NCBI RefSeq assembly: GCF_030211955.1
Contig: NZ_JASODI010000008.1
Span: 1-64,000 of the forward strand
Origin: Corynebacterium frankenforstense
Lineage (GTDB): Bacteria; Actinomycetota; Actinomycetes; Mycobacteriales; Mycobacteriaceae
Direction: 5' to 3'
DNA length: 64,000 nucleotides
This document shows positions 29,013 to 38,038 of the stretch, in pieces. The notes under the pieces were generated by a model. The model was not told where the DNA came from and ran no database searches. It saw only the letters and a program-made list of their open reading frames with translations. Made by a program: the position numbers and the translations under genes. Numbering within the stretch: the stretch's first letter is position 1; each line of letters starts with the position of its first letter.

Positions 29013-29120
29013 GCCTTTTGGTGTGAGATTATGCACTCCCGGTGGTGGGTTTCGGGCCGTCGGCGGTTCCTGGTGCGCCGAACGGCGTCAGGCGGGGTCC
29101 GGGTGAAGGGCGCCGCGCGC

Positions 29121-29188
29121 CGGGGAAGTGTGCGCGCCGGAGAAGTGCGGGCGGCGGGGAAGTGCGTGCGCCGCGGAAGTGTGGGCGG
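29121..29188. repeat. 17-bp tandem repeat, four units
   Basis: Four contiguous 17-bp units (29121, 29138, 29155, 29172), consensus CGGGGAAGTGYGNGCGS. Units 1/3 end CGC and 2/4 end CGG, so a 34-bp double unit seems to have duplicated. It lies in the 348-bp spacer 28918-29265, which otherwise holds only the deo promoter/operator. Confidence 0.8.
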
Positions 29189-29265
29189 CGGTGGCGTCGA
29201 AAGGCTCGTGGCCGGTGGGTCCGGTGGCGGCTAGGTTCAGCGGGACGGTGCCGCGGCCGCGCGCC

Positions 29266-30207
29266 TCAGTCGCCGGGCTCGTCGAGGATGCGCGAGGCCG
29301 TGTCGTGGTCGATGACCAGGTGCGTGGCCAGGCCCATGTCCAGCGCGGTGCGGATCGCCGCCGCCTTGCGCGCGCCGCCGGCGACGAGCACGCGGGTGGG
29401 CCGCTTCGCCAGGTCGGAGAGCGTGATGCCCACGGTGCGGGCGTCGACCTCGGGGGCGGCCGGCGAGCCGTCGGCGGTGAAGAACCGCGAGCAGACGTCG
29501 CCGACGGCGTGCGCGGACAGCTCCGCGGTCTCCTCCTCGGACAGGTAGCCGAGGTTGAGTACCAGCGACTCCGGGTCCGCCGAGCCCGCGGTGAACACAG
29601 CGACGTCGACGTTCGCGCCCAGCTCGAGCATGTGGGCGATGTGCCGGTCGCGCACGACCCACTCCTTGGCCTCGACCGAGTCGAAGATGACCGGCAGCGG
29701 CAGCATGAACGTCTCGGCCCGGAAGGCGCGCGCGAAGCCGGCGAGGGTCGCCATGTCCTTCGTCGAGCGCTCCGAGTGCGAGTGGCCGCCCTTGAGCTGG
29801 ACCACCTTGACCCCGACGCGGTTCTGTGGGCGCAGGTGCTCGGCGACGGCCGCCATCGTCGTCCCCCACGAGACGCCCAGCGTCGTGTCGTCGGTGACGA
29901 GCTTCTCGATGAGCCCCGCCCCGGCCCCGCCGAGCTCGTTGAGCAGCGGCGCCCCGGCCGGCGGGCGCACCACGCGGGCGTCGACGAGCCCGAAGCGCTC
30001 GCGCAGCCGCTGGACCAGCTCGTCGCCGCGCTCGCGCGGGTCGTGCAGCGTGATGGTGACGAAGCCGCGCTCGTGGGCCCGGCTGAGCAGCTTGGACACG
30101 GTGGGTCGCGAGACGCCGAGGCGCTCCGCCACCTGCGCCTGGCTCAGGCCGCCGGCGTAGTACAGCTTCGCCGCGTCGACCGCCTGTGCGTCCCGCTCGT
30201 TCAACAT
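29266..30207 (-). CDS. SorC-family transcriptional regulator, DeoR-like
   Basis: 313 residues from ATG 30207. N-terminal HTH at ~10-55 (YYAGGLSQAQVAERLGVSRPTVSKLLSRA) and a SorC effector domain (60-310) of NagB-like fold: TLGVSWGTTMAAVAEHL for phosphosugar binding and RVLVAGGARKAAAIRTAL near the end. It sits next to the deo genes with its own upstream region, so control by deoxyribose-5-P as in Bacillus DeoR is likely. Pro/Ala segment at ~85-95 joins the domains. Sugar-phosphate specificity is inferred. Confidence 0.88.
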   Translation of the reverse strand: MLNERDAQAVDAAKLYYAGGLSQAQVAERLGVSRPTVSKLLSRAHERGFVTITLHDPRERGDELVQRLRERFGLVDARVVRPPAGAPLLNELGGAGAGLIEKLVTDDTTLGVSWGTTMAAVAEHLRPQNRVGVKVVQLKGGHSHSERSTKDMATLAGFARAFRAETFMLPLPVIFDSVEAKEWVVRDRHIAHMLELGANVDVAVFTAGSADPESLVLNLGYLSEEETAELSAHAVGDVCSRFFTADGSPAAPEVDARTVGITLSDLAKRPTRVLVAGGARKAAAIRTALDMGLATHLVIDHDTASRILDEPGD

Positions 30208-30367
30208 GCGTCCATTGTCCCACCCACGGGCCCCGCGGCCCGCATCGGCGCCCGAGTCGCACCCGTGCGCGTGGCCCGCAAGGGGCTGCACGGCGCCAGC
30301 ACGGCGCCCGCGCCCGCAGGGCGCGCCCCACGCACTGCGGCGCACGGAACCGCTCGCGGCGTGCGAC

Positions 30368-30382
30368 GGGGCGTCGGCAATC
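30368..30382 (+). repeat. dispersed motif copy H between the regulator and tRNA-Thr
   Basis: GGGGCGTCGGCAATC followed by GACGG as in copy D. GGAACCGC lies ~25 bp upstream. Located in the 291-bp spacer 30208-30498, whose other recognisable content is the tRNA promoter. Confidence 0.7.
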
Positions 30383-30423
30383 GACGGTTCAGGAGGCGTC
30401 AAAATGTCGGTTGAGGTGCTGAT

Positions 30424-30453
30424 TTGTGTATCTTGCGCGCCGCGGGTTAACCT
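30424..30453 (+). promoter_or_regulatory. predicted tRNA-Thr promoter
   Basis: TTGTGT (30424-30429), 18-bp spacer, TAACCT (30448-30453), 45 bp before the tRNA. Confidence 0.45.
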
Positions 30454-30498
30454 GGTCCAGGCTTCAACGCAGCGGCCAAGGCCGAAGCACGAAGCCGT

Positions 30499-30571
30499 GC
30501 CCCCTTAGCTCAGTCGGCAGAGCGTTTCCATGGTAAGGAAAAGGTCGACAGTTCGATTCTGTCAGGGGGCT
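30499..30571 (+). tRNA. tRNA-Thr (GGT)
   Basis: Acceptor GCCCCCT / AGGGGGC, D-arm TAGCTCAGTCGGCAGAGC, anticodon GGT in the loop CATGGTAAG, T-loop TTCGATT. CCA is not encoded. Confidence 0.96.
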
Positions 30572-30629
30572 CTGTTGCTTGTCTCCCGTTCGAACAACGC
30601 GTGAGTGCGGGAACGGGCAGCGCCGTCGC

Positions 30630-30701
30630 GGCGGTGTAGCTCAGTGGTAGAGCAAGCGACTCATAATCGCTGTGTCGCGGGTTCAATTCCCGCCATCGCT
30701 A
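30630..30701 (+). tRNA. tRNA-Met (CAT), elongator type
   Basis: Anticodon loop CTCATAA gives CAT. Acceptor GGCGGTG pairs with CATCGCT through two G-U wobbles; T-arm GCGGG/CCCGC. The paired 1-72 position argues against initiator tRNA. CCA is not encoded. Confidence 0.93.
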
Positions 30702-30708
30702 CGAGATG

Positions 30709-30744
30709 AACGGGTCGGCCGGGAAGTTCCGGTCGGCCCGTTTC
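30709..30744 (+). terminator. terminator after tRNA-Met
   Basis: Hairpin AACGGGTCGGCCGG / CCGGTCGGCCCGTT with loop GAAGTT and a short T-run, two wobble pairs. Confidence 0.85.
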
Positions 30745-30874
30745 GCCGTTTTCGCTCGCCGACGCCGCGCCGCCCGACGTGGGCGCCTATGTGCGGGTCG
30801 GGGGCCGGTTAGGTTCGTGCCGGGCGGTTCTGCTAGTGTGTTGCAGGTCGCCGCGTGGCGACGGCACACGCCAT

Positions 30875-30950
30875 AGGGGCGTGGCGCAATTGGTAGCGCA
30901 ACGGTCTCCAAAACCGTAGGTTGCAGGTTCGAGTCCTGTCGCCCCTGCCA
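30875..30950 (+). tRNA. tRNA-Trp (CCA)
   Basis: Acceptor AGGGGCG / CGCCCCT, anticodon CCA in CTCCAAA, T-loop TTCGAGT, encoded CCA end (30948-30950). Placed before secE, the usual actinobacterial arrangement. Confidence 0.97.
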
Positions 30951-31009
30951 GGTGAGACGGCGCCGACCGTGAGGCCCATAAGTTGGCCCGCGGCCGGCGC
31001 CGTCGCCTT

Positions 31010-31018
31010 TGTTATAGT
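31010..31018 (+). promoter_or_regulatory. extended -10 element before secE
   Basis: TGTTATAGT matches the TGnTATAAT extended -10; no good -35 is visible. It lies 41 bp upstream of the secE start, after an imperfect GC hairpin that includes GACGGCGCCG (30957-30966) and GGCGCCGTC. Confidence 0.6.
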
Positions 31019-31059
31019 TGGTTGGATCCGTCCACCGAGTCCTGTCCAGGAGGAGAGCC

Positions 31060-31389
31060 TTGAGCGAGGACCGCGAGAACCAGAAGCCGGCTCAGCCGGC
31101 GCGCCCCACCGGCAAGCGTCAGCTGACCGGCGCCGGCCCCGTCACCGGCGACTCCTACGTGGCCAAGCGCGCCGAGCCGAGCCCGGAGCAGGACGGCCCC
31201 GGCGGCGGCGTGGCCAGCTACCTGCCCGAGGTCGTCACCGAGATGCGCAAGGTCATCTGGCCGACCGCGCAGCAGATGATCACCTACACGCTGGTCGTCT
31301 TCGCCTTCCTGATCGTGCTGACCGTGCTGGTCGCGGGCGTGGACTTCCTCGCCGGTGCCGGAGTTGAGTGGGCGCTGACCTCGAAGTAG
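31060..31389 (+). CDS. secE: preprotein translocase subunit SecE
   Basis: 109 residues from TTG 31060, preceded by CAGGAGGAG. Essential small subunit of the SecYEG channel. Hydrophilic ~55-residue N-terminus (usual in actinobacteria), amphipathic [20 protein letters not shown], then one TM ([15 protein letters not shown]). Followed by nusG as in nearly all bacteria, but with a hairpin between the two. Confidence 0.95.
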   Translation: MSEDRENQKPAQPARPTGKRQLTGAGPVTGDSYVAKRAEPSPEQDGPGGGVASYLPEVVTEMRKVIWPTAQQMITYTLVVFAFLIVLTVLVAGVDFLAGAGVEWALTSK

Positions 31390-31409
31390 GATCGAGCCCG
31401 TCAACTTCT

Positions 31410-31452
31410 CCCGCCGCCCCCGCTAACCTGGGGGAGGGCGGGATAAATTTTT
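31410..31452 (+). terminator. hairpin with T-run between secE and nusG
   Basis: CCCGCC..CCCCC pairs with GGGGG.GGGCGGG around loop GCTAACCT, followed by ATAAATTTTT. Probably a partial terminator setting the nusG level. Confidence 0.75.
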
Positions 31453-31493
31453 GTACCCCCACCCCTGATCCGCAGCGAAGAAAGTGGTTCCAC

Positions 31494-32489
31494 ATGAGCG
31501 ACTCTGATTCCGTCAACCCCGTCGATCCCACGCAGGAGCCCTCGGCCGACGCCCCGCGCACCGCGATGGAGGAGGCGATGATGGAGGCCGCCACCACCGC
31601 GCAGGAGGAGAGCACCCCCGAGGTCGACGCCGCCGCCGAGCAGGCCGAGGCCACCCCGACCGAGGCCGACGCGGCCGCGGGTGCCGCGGGTGCCACCGCC
31701 GCGGGCGCCGAGGCTGAGGGCGCCGACGCCGCTGCGGGCGCCGCCGCCGACGCTGCTGCCGCCGGCGAGGGCGACGCCGCCGAGCCGACCCCCTCCGAGG
31801 CCGCCGCCGCGGAGCTGGCCGAGGGTGCCGACGAGGAGGAGGACGCCGAGGCCGCCTACCGCAAGCGCCTGCGCCAGTTCACCCGCGAGCTGAAGAAGCA
31901 GCCGGGCGACTGGTACATCATCCAGACCTACTCGGGCTACGAGAACAAGGTGAAGACCAACCTGGACATGCGCGCCCAGACCCTCGAGGTCGAGGACTCG
32001 CTCTACGAGGTCGTCGTGCCCATCGAGCAGGTCACCGAGCTGCGCGACGGCAAGCGCAAGCAGATCAAGCGCAAGCTGCTGCCCGGCTACGTGCTCGTGC
32101 GCATGGACATGAACGACCGCGCCTGGTCCGTCGTCCGCGAGACCCCGGGTGTGACCAGCTTCGTCGGCAACGAGGGCAACGCCACCAAGGTCAAGCACCG
32201 CGAGGTGGCCAAGTTCCTCATGCCCAAGGAGACCTCCGAGGGCGAGAAGACCGTCGACAAGGACGGCGAGCAGGTCGTGGCCATGCCGGAGCCGGAGAAG
32301 AAGCCGGTCCAGCAGATCGACTTCGAGGTCGGCGAGGCCGTCACCATCCTCACCGGCGCGCTGGCCAGTGTCTCGGCCACCATCTCCGACATCGACTACG
32401 AGACCGGCAAGCTGCAGGCCCTCGTCTCCATCTTCGGCCGCGAGACCCCGGTGGAGCTCACCGCGGACCAGGTCGAGAAGATCATGTAG
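31494..32489 (+). CDS. nusG: transcription termination/antitermination factor NusG with long acidic N-extension
   Basis: 331 residues; ordinary NusG is ~180-250. Residues 1-~120 are an Ala/Glu-rich, strongly acidic, low-complexity extension (runs such as [19 protein letters not shown]). NGN domain starts at [22 protein letters not shown] and ends before a linker; KOW domain [21 protein letters not shown] closes the protein. Couples RNA polymerase to Rho and ribosome. Actinobacterial NusG proteins usually have some acidic extension; this one is longer than I would expect. Ribosome-binding site GAAGAAAG. Confidence 0.95.
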   Translation: MSDSDSVNPVDPTQEPSADAPRTAMEEAMMEAATTAQEESTPEVDAAAEQAEATPTEADAAAGAAGATAAGAEAEGADAAAGAAADAAAAGEGDAAEPTPSEAAAAELAEGADEEEDAEAAYRKRLRQFTRELKKQPGDWYIIQTYSGYENKVKTNLDMRAQTLEVEDSLYEVVVPIEQVTELRDGKRKQIKRKLLPGYVLVRMDMNDRAWSVVRETPGVTSFVGNEGNATKVKHREVAKFLMPKETSEGEKTVDKDGEQVVAMPEPEKKPVQQIDFEVGEAVTILTGALASVSATISDIDYETGKLQALVSIFGRETPVELTADQVEKIM

Positions 32490-32518
32490 CCGACCTGCCC
32501 CACGGCAGCCGCCGCGGT

Positions 32519-32548
32519 TTGGGGGAGCGCCCCCTCCTGCGGTACTCT
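32519..32548 (+). promoter_or_regulatory. predicted rplK-rplA promoter
   Basis: TTGGGG (32519-32524), 18-bp spacer, TACTCT (32543-32548). The ~200-nt leader to rplK is GC-rich with several possible hairpins and may contain the L1 autoregulatory site. Confidence 0.5.
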
Positions 32549-32754
32549 GACTGGTCGCGCGTGTCGCCGCCCCGCACGGGGCCGGACCGACGGGCGCGAC
32601 CAGAACTTTATTCATCTCCCCGGTGGCCGGAACATGCGCCACCCGGACCGGCGCCCGCGGTGCCGGACGGGTACGCGTCACCCCGGCATCCGGACGGGTG
32701 GGGTGCGGACCATCGAACCGCGCCCGGCCCGGTAACCAGGAAAGAGGATTTTCG

Positions 32755-33180
32755 ATGGCCAAGAAGGTCACTGGCTTCATCAAGCTGCAGATCGAGGCCG
32801 GCGCCGCCAACCCGGCTCCGCCGGTCGGCCCGGCGCTCGGTGCCCACGGTGTCAACATCATGGAGTTCTGCAAGGCGTACAACGCCGCGACCGAGAACCA
32901 GCGCGGCAACGTCGTGCCGGTCGAGATCACGGTCTACGAGGACCGCTCCTTCACCTTCAAGCTGAAGACCCCGCCGGCCGCCAAGCTCCTGCTCAAGGCC
33001 GCCGGCCTGCAGAAGGGCTCGGGCGTCCCGCACACCCAGAAGGTCGGCTCCGTGACCATGGAGCAGGTCAAGGAGATCGCGACCCAGAAGAAGCCGGATC
33101 TCAACGCCAACGACATCGACGCCGCCGCGAAGATCATCGCCGGCACCGCCCGCTCCATGGGCATCACCGTCCAGGAGTAA
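32755..33180 (+). CDS. rplK: 50S ribosomal protein L11
   Basis: 141 residues, full length. [40 protein letters not shown] and the C-terminal rRNA-binding domain [20 protein letters not shown]. Ribosome-binding region GAAAGAGGATTTTC (32741-32754) is repeated word for word before rplA. Confidence 0.98.
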   Translation: MAKKVTGFIKLQIEAGAANPAPPVGPALGAHGVNIMEFCKAYNAATENQRGNVVPVEITVYEDRSFTFKLKTPPAAKLLLKAAGLQKGSGVPHTQKVGSVTMEQVKEIATQKKPDLNANDIDAAAKIIAGTARSMGITVQE

Positions 33181-33250
33181 GCACACCCACGTGGCAGGGC
33201 CTGCTCAGGGCCCACATTCGACCACACGATCCGAAAGAGGATTTTCAACC

Positions 33251-33961
33251 ATGAGCAAGCGTTCCAAGGCCTACCAGGCCGCGGCCGAGAAGGTCGACCG
33301 CAACCGTTTCTACCACCCGCTCGAGGCCGCCAAGCTGGTCAAGGAGACCGCCACCGGCAAGTTCGACGCCACCGTCGACGTCGCCGTGCGCCTGGGCGTG
33401 GACCCGCGCAAGGCCGACCAGCTGGTCCGCGGCACCGTCTCCCTGCCGAACGGCACCGGTAAGACCGTCCGCGTCGTCGTCTTCGCCGAGGGCCCCAACG
33501 CCACCGCCGCCGAGGAGGCCGGTGCCGACGTCGTGGGCACCGACGAGCTGCTCGAGCGCATCCAGGGCGGCTGGACCGACTTCGACGCCGCGATCGCCAC
33601 CCCGGACCAGATGGCCCGCGTCGGCCGCGTGGCCCGCGTCCTGGGCCCCCGTGGCCTGATGCCGAACCCGAAGTCCGGCACCGTGACCACCGACGTGGCC
33701 AAGGCCGTCAAGGAGATCAAGGGAGGCAAGATCACCTTCCGCGTCGACAAGGCCTCGAACCTGCACGCCATCATCGGCAAGGCCTCCTTCACCCCGGAGC
33801 AGCTGGCCGAGAACTACGGCGCGCTGATCGACGAGCTCAACCGCCTGAAGCCCTCCGCTTCCAAGGGCATCTACATGAAGAAGATCACGATGTCCGCCAC
33901 CATGGGCCCGGGTGTCCCGGTCGACACCTCCGTCCAGAAGGACTTCACCGAGCAGGCCTAA
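33251..33961 (+). CDS. rplA: 50S ribosomal protein L1
   Basis: 236 residues, full length. [38 protein letters not shown] and the final [12 protein letters not shown] are L1 hallmarks. L1 represses its own operon in many bacteria. Separated from rplK by 70 bp carrying the same GAAAGAGGATTTTC leader, followed by a strong terminator. Confidence 0.98.
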   Translation: MSKRSKAYQAAAEKVDRNRFYHPLEAAKLVKETATGKFDATVDVAVRLGVDPRKADQLVRGTVSLPNGTGKTVRVVVFAEGPNATAAEEAGADVVGTDELLERIQGGWTDFDAAIATPDQMARVGRVARVLGPRGLMPNPKSGTVTTDVAKAVKEIKGGKITFRVDKASNLHAIIGKASFTPEQLAENYGALIDELNRLKPSASKGIYMKKITMSATMGPGVPVDTSVQKDFTEQA

Positions 33962-33992
33962 CGCCTCTCGTGCGGTGAGCTGATCACCGCTC

Positions 33993-34028
33993 AGCGCCCC
34001 CGTCGCCGTTTCCGGCGGCGGGGGCGCT
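33993..34028 (+). terminator. terminator after rplA
   Basis: 16-bp stem AGCGCCCCCGTCGCCG / CGGCGGCGGGGGCGCT with TTTC loop, one T-G pair. A smaller hairpin GCGGTGA/TCACCGC (33972-33990) precedes it. Confidence 0.88.
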
Positions 34029-34035
34029 CTCTATT

Positions 34036-34053
34036 GCTTGACGACGTCCCGCC
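34036..34053 (-). repeat. dispersed motif copy I after the rplA terminator
   Basis: Minus strand reads GGCGGGACGTCGTCAAGC; starts 8 bp after the terminator stem. Confidence 0.72.
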
Positions 34054-34176
34054 CCACCCCGCCTGCGCCCGCCCGGCGTCGCGCGTGGGTGCAGGTGGGT
34101 GACCTGTTGTGCAACCAGGTCCGTGCCCGCGTGGCGATCCGGGAGGGTGTTCGCCGGCGTGAGGGGACGGAACCGG

Positions 34177-35190
34177 CTAGTCGCGCCCGGCGGCCTCGAG
34201 CAGGCGGGCGTGCAGGGCGTCGTCGATCTCCACCGGGTCGGCCGGGGCGTGCCGGCGCCCGGGCAGGGGACCGGCCAGCTCCTCGAGGCGGGCGACCAGG
34301 TCGCGGCTGCGCTCGGCGAAGCTCGCCCGCCCGCCGCGCGCCCCGGCGGCCGCGCAGGAGGCCTCGGCGCCCGTGCCCGACTCGAAGGCCCGCGGGTCGA
34401 AGGCGACGACGAAGAAGCCGACGTCCGGGCGCTCACCGGCGCGGAAGGACGGCGCGTCCATCGACCAGTTGCCTCCGGCCATGCCGGAGAGGAACTCGAC
34501 CATCAGGCCGATGTTGCCCATCTTGTAGCCGGCCGGCAGCAGCGCGCCCTCGACGGCCTCCTGCGCCGAGCGCGTCGGCTCGCCGGAAGCGTCGAGCGCC
34601 CAGCCCTCGGGGATCTCCTCGCTGCGGGCGGCGCGCTCCCGGATGGTCATGTAGGCGATCTGGCTGATCGCCTGGTCGATGACCACCGGCCGCGGCTCGG
34701 CCGGCACCCCGAAGGCGTGCGGGTTGGTGCCCAGCACCTTGCCCTCGGCCTTCCCCCAGCCGGCCAGCGCGCGGCAGTTGGCCGCCGCGAGGGCGACGAG
34801 CCCGCGCTCGGCGAGGTCGTGGGCGTAGACGCCCAGCTCGCCGACGGTGAAGGTGTTGCGCGCGGCGAAGACCGCCACGCCGTGTTCGTGCGCGCAGCGC
34901 ACGAAGTTGTCCAGCTCGGCGTCGAAGGCGACCGCGGCGGTGTTGCCGCGGGCGTCGGTGAGCGTGATCGCGCCGCGCCGGGTGACCTCGGGCGCGGCGT
35001 CGGCGATGAATGAGCCGTTGTCGATGCCGTCGAAGTAGTCGAAGATGTGGCTGACCCCGTGGGAGGTCTTGCCCAGCGCCTCGGCGCGCACGGCGGCGCG
35101 CGCGAGGACGGCGGCGGTCGGCTCGTCGGCGCCGCGGGCGCGGGCGGCGGCGCGGCACAGTTCGGTCAGGTCGGCGGCTGAGATCTGCAT
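34177..35190 (-). CDS. LDH2/malate-L-lactate dehydrogenase family oxidoreductase
   Basis: 337 residues. NAD(P)-dependent 2-oxoacid reductase family (COG2055): GKTSHGVSHIFDYF with catalytic-site His, NFVRCAHEHGVAVFAARNTF, GTNPHAFGVPAEPRPVVIDQA, and MAGGNWSMD. Substrate may be malate, lactate, ureidoglycolate or delta-piperideine-2-carboxylate; nothing nearby decides. Solitary gene, convergent with rplA and in the same direction as the metal ABC operon but 120 bp beyond its end. Confidence 0.85.
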   Translation of the reverse strand: MQISAADLTELCRAAARARGADEPTAAVLARAAVRAEALGKTSHGVSHIFDYFDGIDNGSFIADAAPEVTRRGAITLTDARGNTAAVAFDAELDNFVRCAHEHGVAVFAARNTFTVGELGVYAHDLAERGLVALAAANCRALAGWGKAEGKVLGTNPHAFGVPAEPRPVVIDQAISQIAYMTIRERAARSEEIPEGWALDASGEPTRSAQEAVEGALLPAGYKMGNIGLMVEFLSGMAGGNWSMDAPSFRAGERPDVGFFVVAFDPRAFESGTGAEASCAAAGARGGRASFAERSRDLVARLEELAGPLPGRRHAPADPVEIDDALHARLLEAAGRD

Positions 35191-35310
35191 GCGCCCCACG
35201 CTACGTGGCGCGCGCCCCCTCCGCCGCGGATTCCGGGAGGCCGGGGTCACCCGGACGGGGACCCCGGCCCGGCCGGTGTCTCGCCCCAAAGCCGGCGACC
35301 GGCCCGGCCG

Positions 35311-36222
35311 TCAGGCCCGGACGGCCTTCTCCTCCAGGAGCGCCCCCGTGCGCTCCTCGGGCAGCCCCCTGCGGCCCCGCCCGCGGGCGCGGCGGCGGGC
35401 GACGACGGCGACGCCGGCGAAGAGCAGGCCGTAGAAGACCGCCATCGACGCCGAGGTCGCCGTACCCAGCCGGTAGGCCACCCCGAAGCCGGCGACCGCG
35501 CCGCCGGCGGCGATGAGCACCGTCAGCGCCAGCATCGCCGGCAGGCGGCGGGTGACCAGGTGCGCCGTCGCCGCCGGGACGACGACGAGGGCCACGACCA
35601 GGATCGCGCCTGCGGCGTTGAACGCCGCGGTGACCGTCAGCGAGACCAGGAACATGAACGACGCCTGCAGCAGGCCGGCACGCACGCCGATCGTGCGCGC
35701 GAACTGCGGGTCGAACGTGGACACGGTGAGCTGGGGCAGGAACGCGACGATGAACGCGGCGTCGACAAGCAGCACCGCCAGCATCACGTAGAGATAGCGC
35801 GGGCCCAGGTGCACCCCGCCGACGGTCAGCTGCTCGAAGGCGGCGAGGTTGAGGTCGCCGACGAGGACGGCGTGGGTGTCCAGGTGGACGTTGCCGAAGT
35901 TCAGCGTGACCAGGATGACGCCCGCGGAGAACAGCGCCGGGAAGACCAGGCCCTGCGGCGCGTCGCCGGAGAGCAGCCCCGTGCGCGCGAGCCACTCGCT
36001 GCCCAGGACCACGATGAGGCCGGCCAGCGCCGCGCCCAGGATGAGCAGCGGGGAGTCTAGGTCGCGGGTGAAGAAGTAGCCGACGACGATGCCGGGGAAG
36101 ACCGAGTGGCCGATGGCGTCGACGAGCATCGAGTTCTTGCGCAGCACGACGAAGGCGCCGGGCAGCGCGCAGGCCACGGCCGTGACCACCGCGAGAAGGG
36201 CGGTTCCGAGGAAGAAGCTCAT
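35311..36222 (-). CDS. metal ABC transporter permease 2 (ZnuB/MntC type)
   Basis: 303 residues, 8-9 membrane segments. Family-specific VLRKNSMLVDAIGHSVFPGIVVGYF and the conserved DPQFARTIGV cytoplasmic loop that contacts the ATPase. Start overlaps the stop of permease 1 (ATGA). Having two different permeases resembles the Mnt/Sit/Tro-type operons and suggests a heterodimeric channel; the Zur-like site upstream favours zinc. Confidence 0.88.
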   Translation of the reverse strand: MSFFLGTALLAVVTAVACALPGAFVVLRKNSMLVDAIGHSVFPGIVVGYFFTRDLDSPLLILGAALAGLIVVLGSEWLARTGLLSGDAPQGLVFPALFSAGVILVTLNFGNVHLDTHAVLVGDLNLAAFEQLTVGGVHLGPRYLYVMLAVLLVDAAFIVAFLPQLTVSTFDPQFARTIGVRAGLLQASFMFLVSLTVTAAFNAAGAILVVALVVVPAATAHLVTRRLPAMLALTVLIAAGGAVAGFGVAYRLGTATSASMAVFYGLLFAGVAVVARRRARGRGRRGLPEERTGALLEEKAVRA

Positions 36223-37163
36223 GCCGCCACCTCCGCGAGCAGTCGACGCCGGGCACGGGCGCGGCCCACCCCGCGGGCGATGAGGCCGCGGTGCGGCGCG
36301 CACAGCAGCGACACCAGGAAGAAGGCGAAGAGCACCAGCACGATCAGCGGGCCGGTGGGCACGTCGCCCAGCGCGATGGACAGGTAGCTGCCCACCGCGC
36401 TGCCCAGCCCGCCGACCGCGCCGGCGAGGATCACCGTGGTCGACAGCCGGTTGGTCCACTGCCGCGCCGTGGCCGGCGGGGTGACCACGAAGGCCACCAT
36501 GAGCACCAGCCCGACCGCCTTGACCCCGATGACCGTGGCCACCACGATGCAGGCGAACAGGGCGGTGTCGATCGCGCGGGTGGGTAGTCCGGTGACCTCG
36601 GCCTGGGCCGGGTCGAAGGTCCGCAGCGCGAACTCCTTCCAGAGCAGCACCACGACGAGCAGCGCCACCGCGCCAACCGACAGCGAGACGGCCAGGTCCG
36701 CGCGCGTGATCACCGAGGCGTTGCCGAACAGGTAGTCCTGGATGCCGCCCTTGCCGGGCAGCGGCGCGTCCGAGATCACCCGCATCAGCAGCATGCCCAG
36801 GCCGAAGAACGAGGTCAGGGTGACCGCCATGGCCGAGTCGACGGCGAGCTTGGTGGTGCGCACGATCGTCTCCGTGCAGAAAACCGCCAGCGTGCCGACG
36901 ACGACCGCGCCCAGGATGAGCAGGGCCATGTTGCGGCCGTCGAGACCCAGACCCACGGCGACCAAGAACGCGATCAGGGTGCCCGGCAGCGCCGAGTGGG
37001 ACACCACGTCCGAGAGCAGCGACTGGCGGCGCAGGTAGGCGAAGGTGCCCAGGGCGCCGGCGACCACGCCGATGACCGTCGTGCCCACCAGCACCGTGCG
37101 GAAGGTGTGGTCGGCGAGGAATTCGGGCGGCGGGGTCAGCCCCGCGGCGAGCGTGACGGTCAC
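36219..37163 (-). CDS. metal ABC transporter permease 1 (ZnuB/MntB type)
   Basis: 314 residues, 8-9 membrane segments. YLRRQSLLSDVVSHSALPGT and FDPAQAEVTGLPTRAID are the permease counterparts of the motifs in permease 2. Overlaps the ATPase stop by 4 bp at its start, so all four genes are coupled. The C-terminus is basic (RRLLAEVAA). Confidence 0.88.
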   Translation of the reverse strand: MTVTLAAGLTPPPEFLADHTFRTVLVGTTVIGVVAGALGTFAYLRRQSLLSDVVSHSALPGTLIAFLVAVGLGLDGRNMALLILGAVVVGTLAVFCTETIVRTTKLAVDSAMAVTLTSFFGLGMLLMRVISDAPLPGKGGIQDYLFGNASVITRADLAVSLSVGAVALLVVVLLWKEFALRTFDPAQAEVTGLPTRAIDTALFACIVVATVIGVKAVGLVLMVAFVVTPPATARQWTNRLSTTVILAGAVGGLGSAVGSYLSIALGDVPTGPLIVLVLFAFFLVSLLCAPHRGLIARGVGRARARRRLLAEVAA

Positions 37164-38038
37164 AGCACCGCCTCCAGGAACGTCGAGTCCGAGTCGTCGT
37201 CGATGCCGTAGGTGGCGCGGATGTTGGCGGCGGTGAAGGACTCCTCCGCCGGGCCCGAGGCGACCACGCCGCGGTTGATCAGGGTGACGTGGTCGCAGTA
37301 GCGACGCACCGTGGCCAGGTCGTGGTGGACCATCACGACGGTGCGGCCGGCCGCGCGCAGGCGGTGCAGCACCGCGACGATCGCGTCCTGGCTGCGGGCG
37401 TCGACTCCCTGGAACGGCTCGTCCATGAAGTACAGGTCCGGCTCCTGGACCAGCGCGCGGGCCAGGAAGACCCGCTGGCGCTGGCCGCCGGAGAGCTCGC
37501 CGATCTGGCGGCCGGCCAGGTCGGTGATACCGGTCAGCTCGAGGGCGTCGTCGGCCGCGGCGCGCTGGCGCCGCCCCGGGCGGCGGAACAGCCCGAGCGC
37601 GCCGAAGGTGCCCATCGTGACCACGTCGTGGACGGTGGCGGGGAAGTCCCAGTCCACGCCCGCCGACTGCGGCATGTAGCCGACCCGCAGCCGGTTGTCG
37701 CGGAGCCGGCCGCCGAAGAACTCCGCGTGGCCGGCCAGCGGGGTGACCAGGCCGAGCATCGCCTTGATCAGCGTCGACTTTCCCGCACCGTTGGGGCCGA
37801 CGACCCCCATGACCACGCCCTCGGGGACGTCGAGGTGGACGTCGCGGAGCACCGGCTCCGCGCGGTAGGCCACGGTCAGGCCGACGGCCCGGCAGGCCGG
37901 GGTGGCCGTACCGGGCGTGGGCGAGGCCTGCTCGCCGGGCGCGGGCGAGACCTGGTCGGTGGGGGAGGCGGATGTGCCGGAGCGTCCGGCGGCGGTGACG
38001 GATGCAGCTGCGTCGTGTGCGCGGGCGTCGTCAATCAC
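37160..38038 (-). CDS. metal ABC transporter ATPase (ZnuC/MntA type)
   Basis: 292 residues from GTG 38038 (GTGA overlap with the binding-protein stop). Walker A GPNGAGKSTLIKAML, signature LSGGQRQRVFLARAL, Walker B LYFMDEPFQGVD, switch VMVHHDLATV. Residues 1-~50 are a low-complexity Ser/Pro/Ala/Thr extension absent from ordinary ZnuC; its first codons (MIDDARAHD) are copy J of the dispersed motif. An internal start next to ACRAVGLTVAYRAEPVL would give a normal-length ATPase, but no clear ribosome-binding site decides this. Confidence 0.9.
   Translation of the reverse strand: MIDDARAHDAAASVTAAGRSGTSASPTDQVSPAPGEQASPTPGTATPACRAVGLTVAYRAEPVLRDVHLDVPEGVVMGVVGPNGAGKSTLIKAMLGLVTPLAGHAEFFGGRLRDNRLRVGYMPQSAGVDWDFPATVHDVVTMGTFGALGLFRRPGRRQRAAADDALELTGITDLAGRQIGELSGGQRQRVFLARALVQEPDLYFMDEPFQGVDARSQDAIVAVLHRLRAAGRTVVMVHHDLATVRRYCDHVTLINRGVVASGPAEESFTAANIRATYGIDDDSDSTFLEAVL
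38023..38036 (+). repeat. dispersed motif copy J at the binding-protein/ATPase junction
   Basis: GGGCGTCGTCAATC followed by ACC, as in copy M. It encodes the first residues of the ATPase on the minus strand and overlaps the stop of the binding-protein gene by two bases. Confidence 0.72.
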
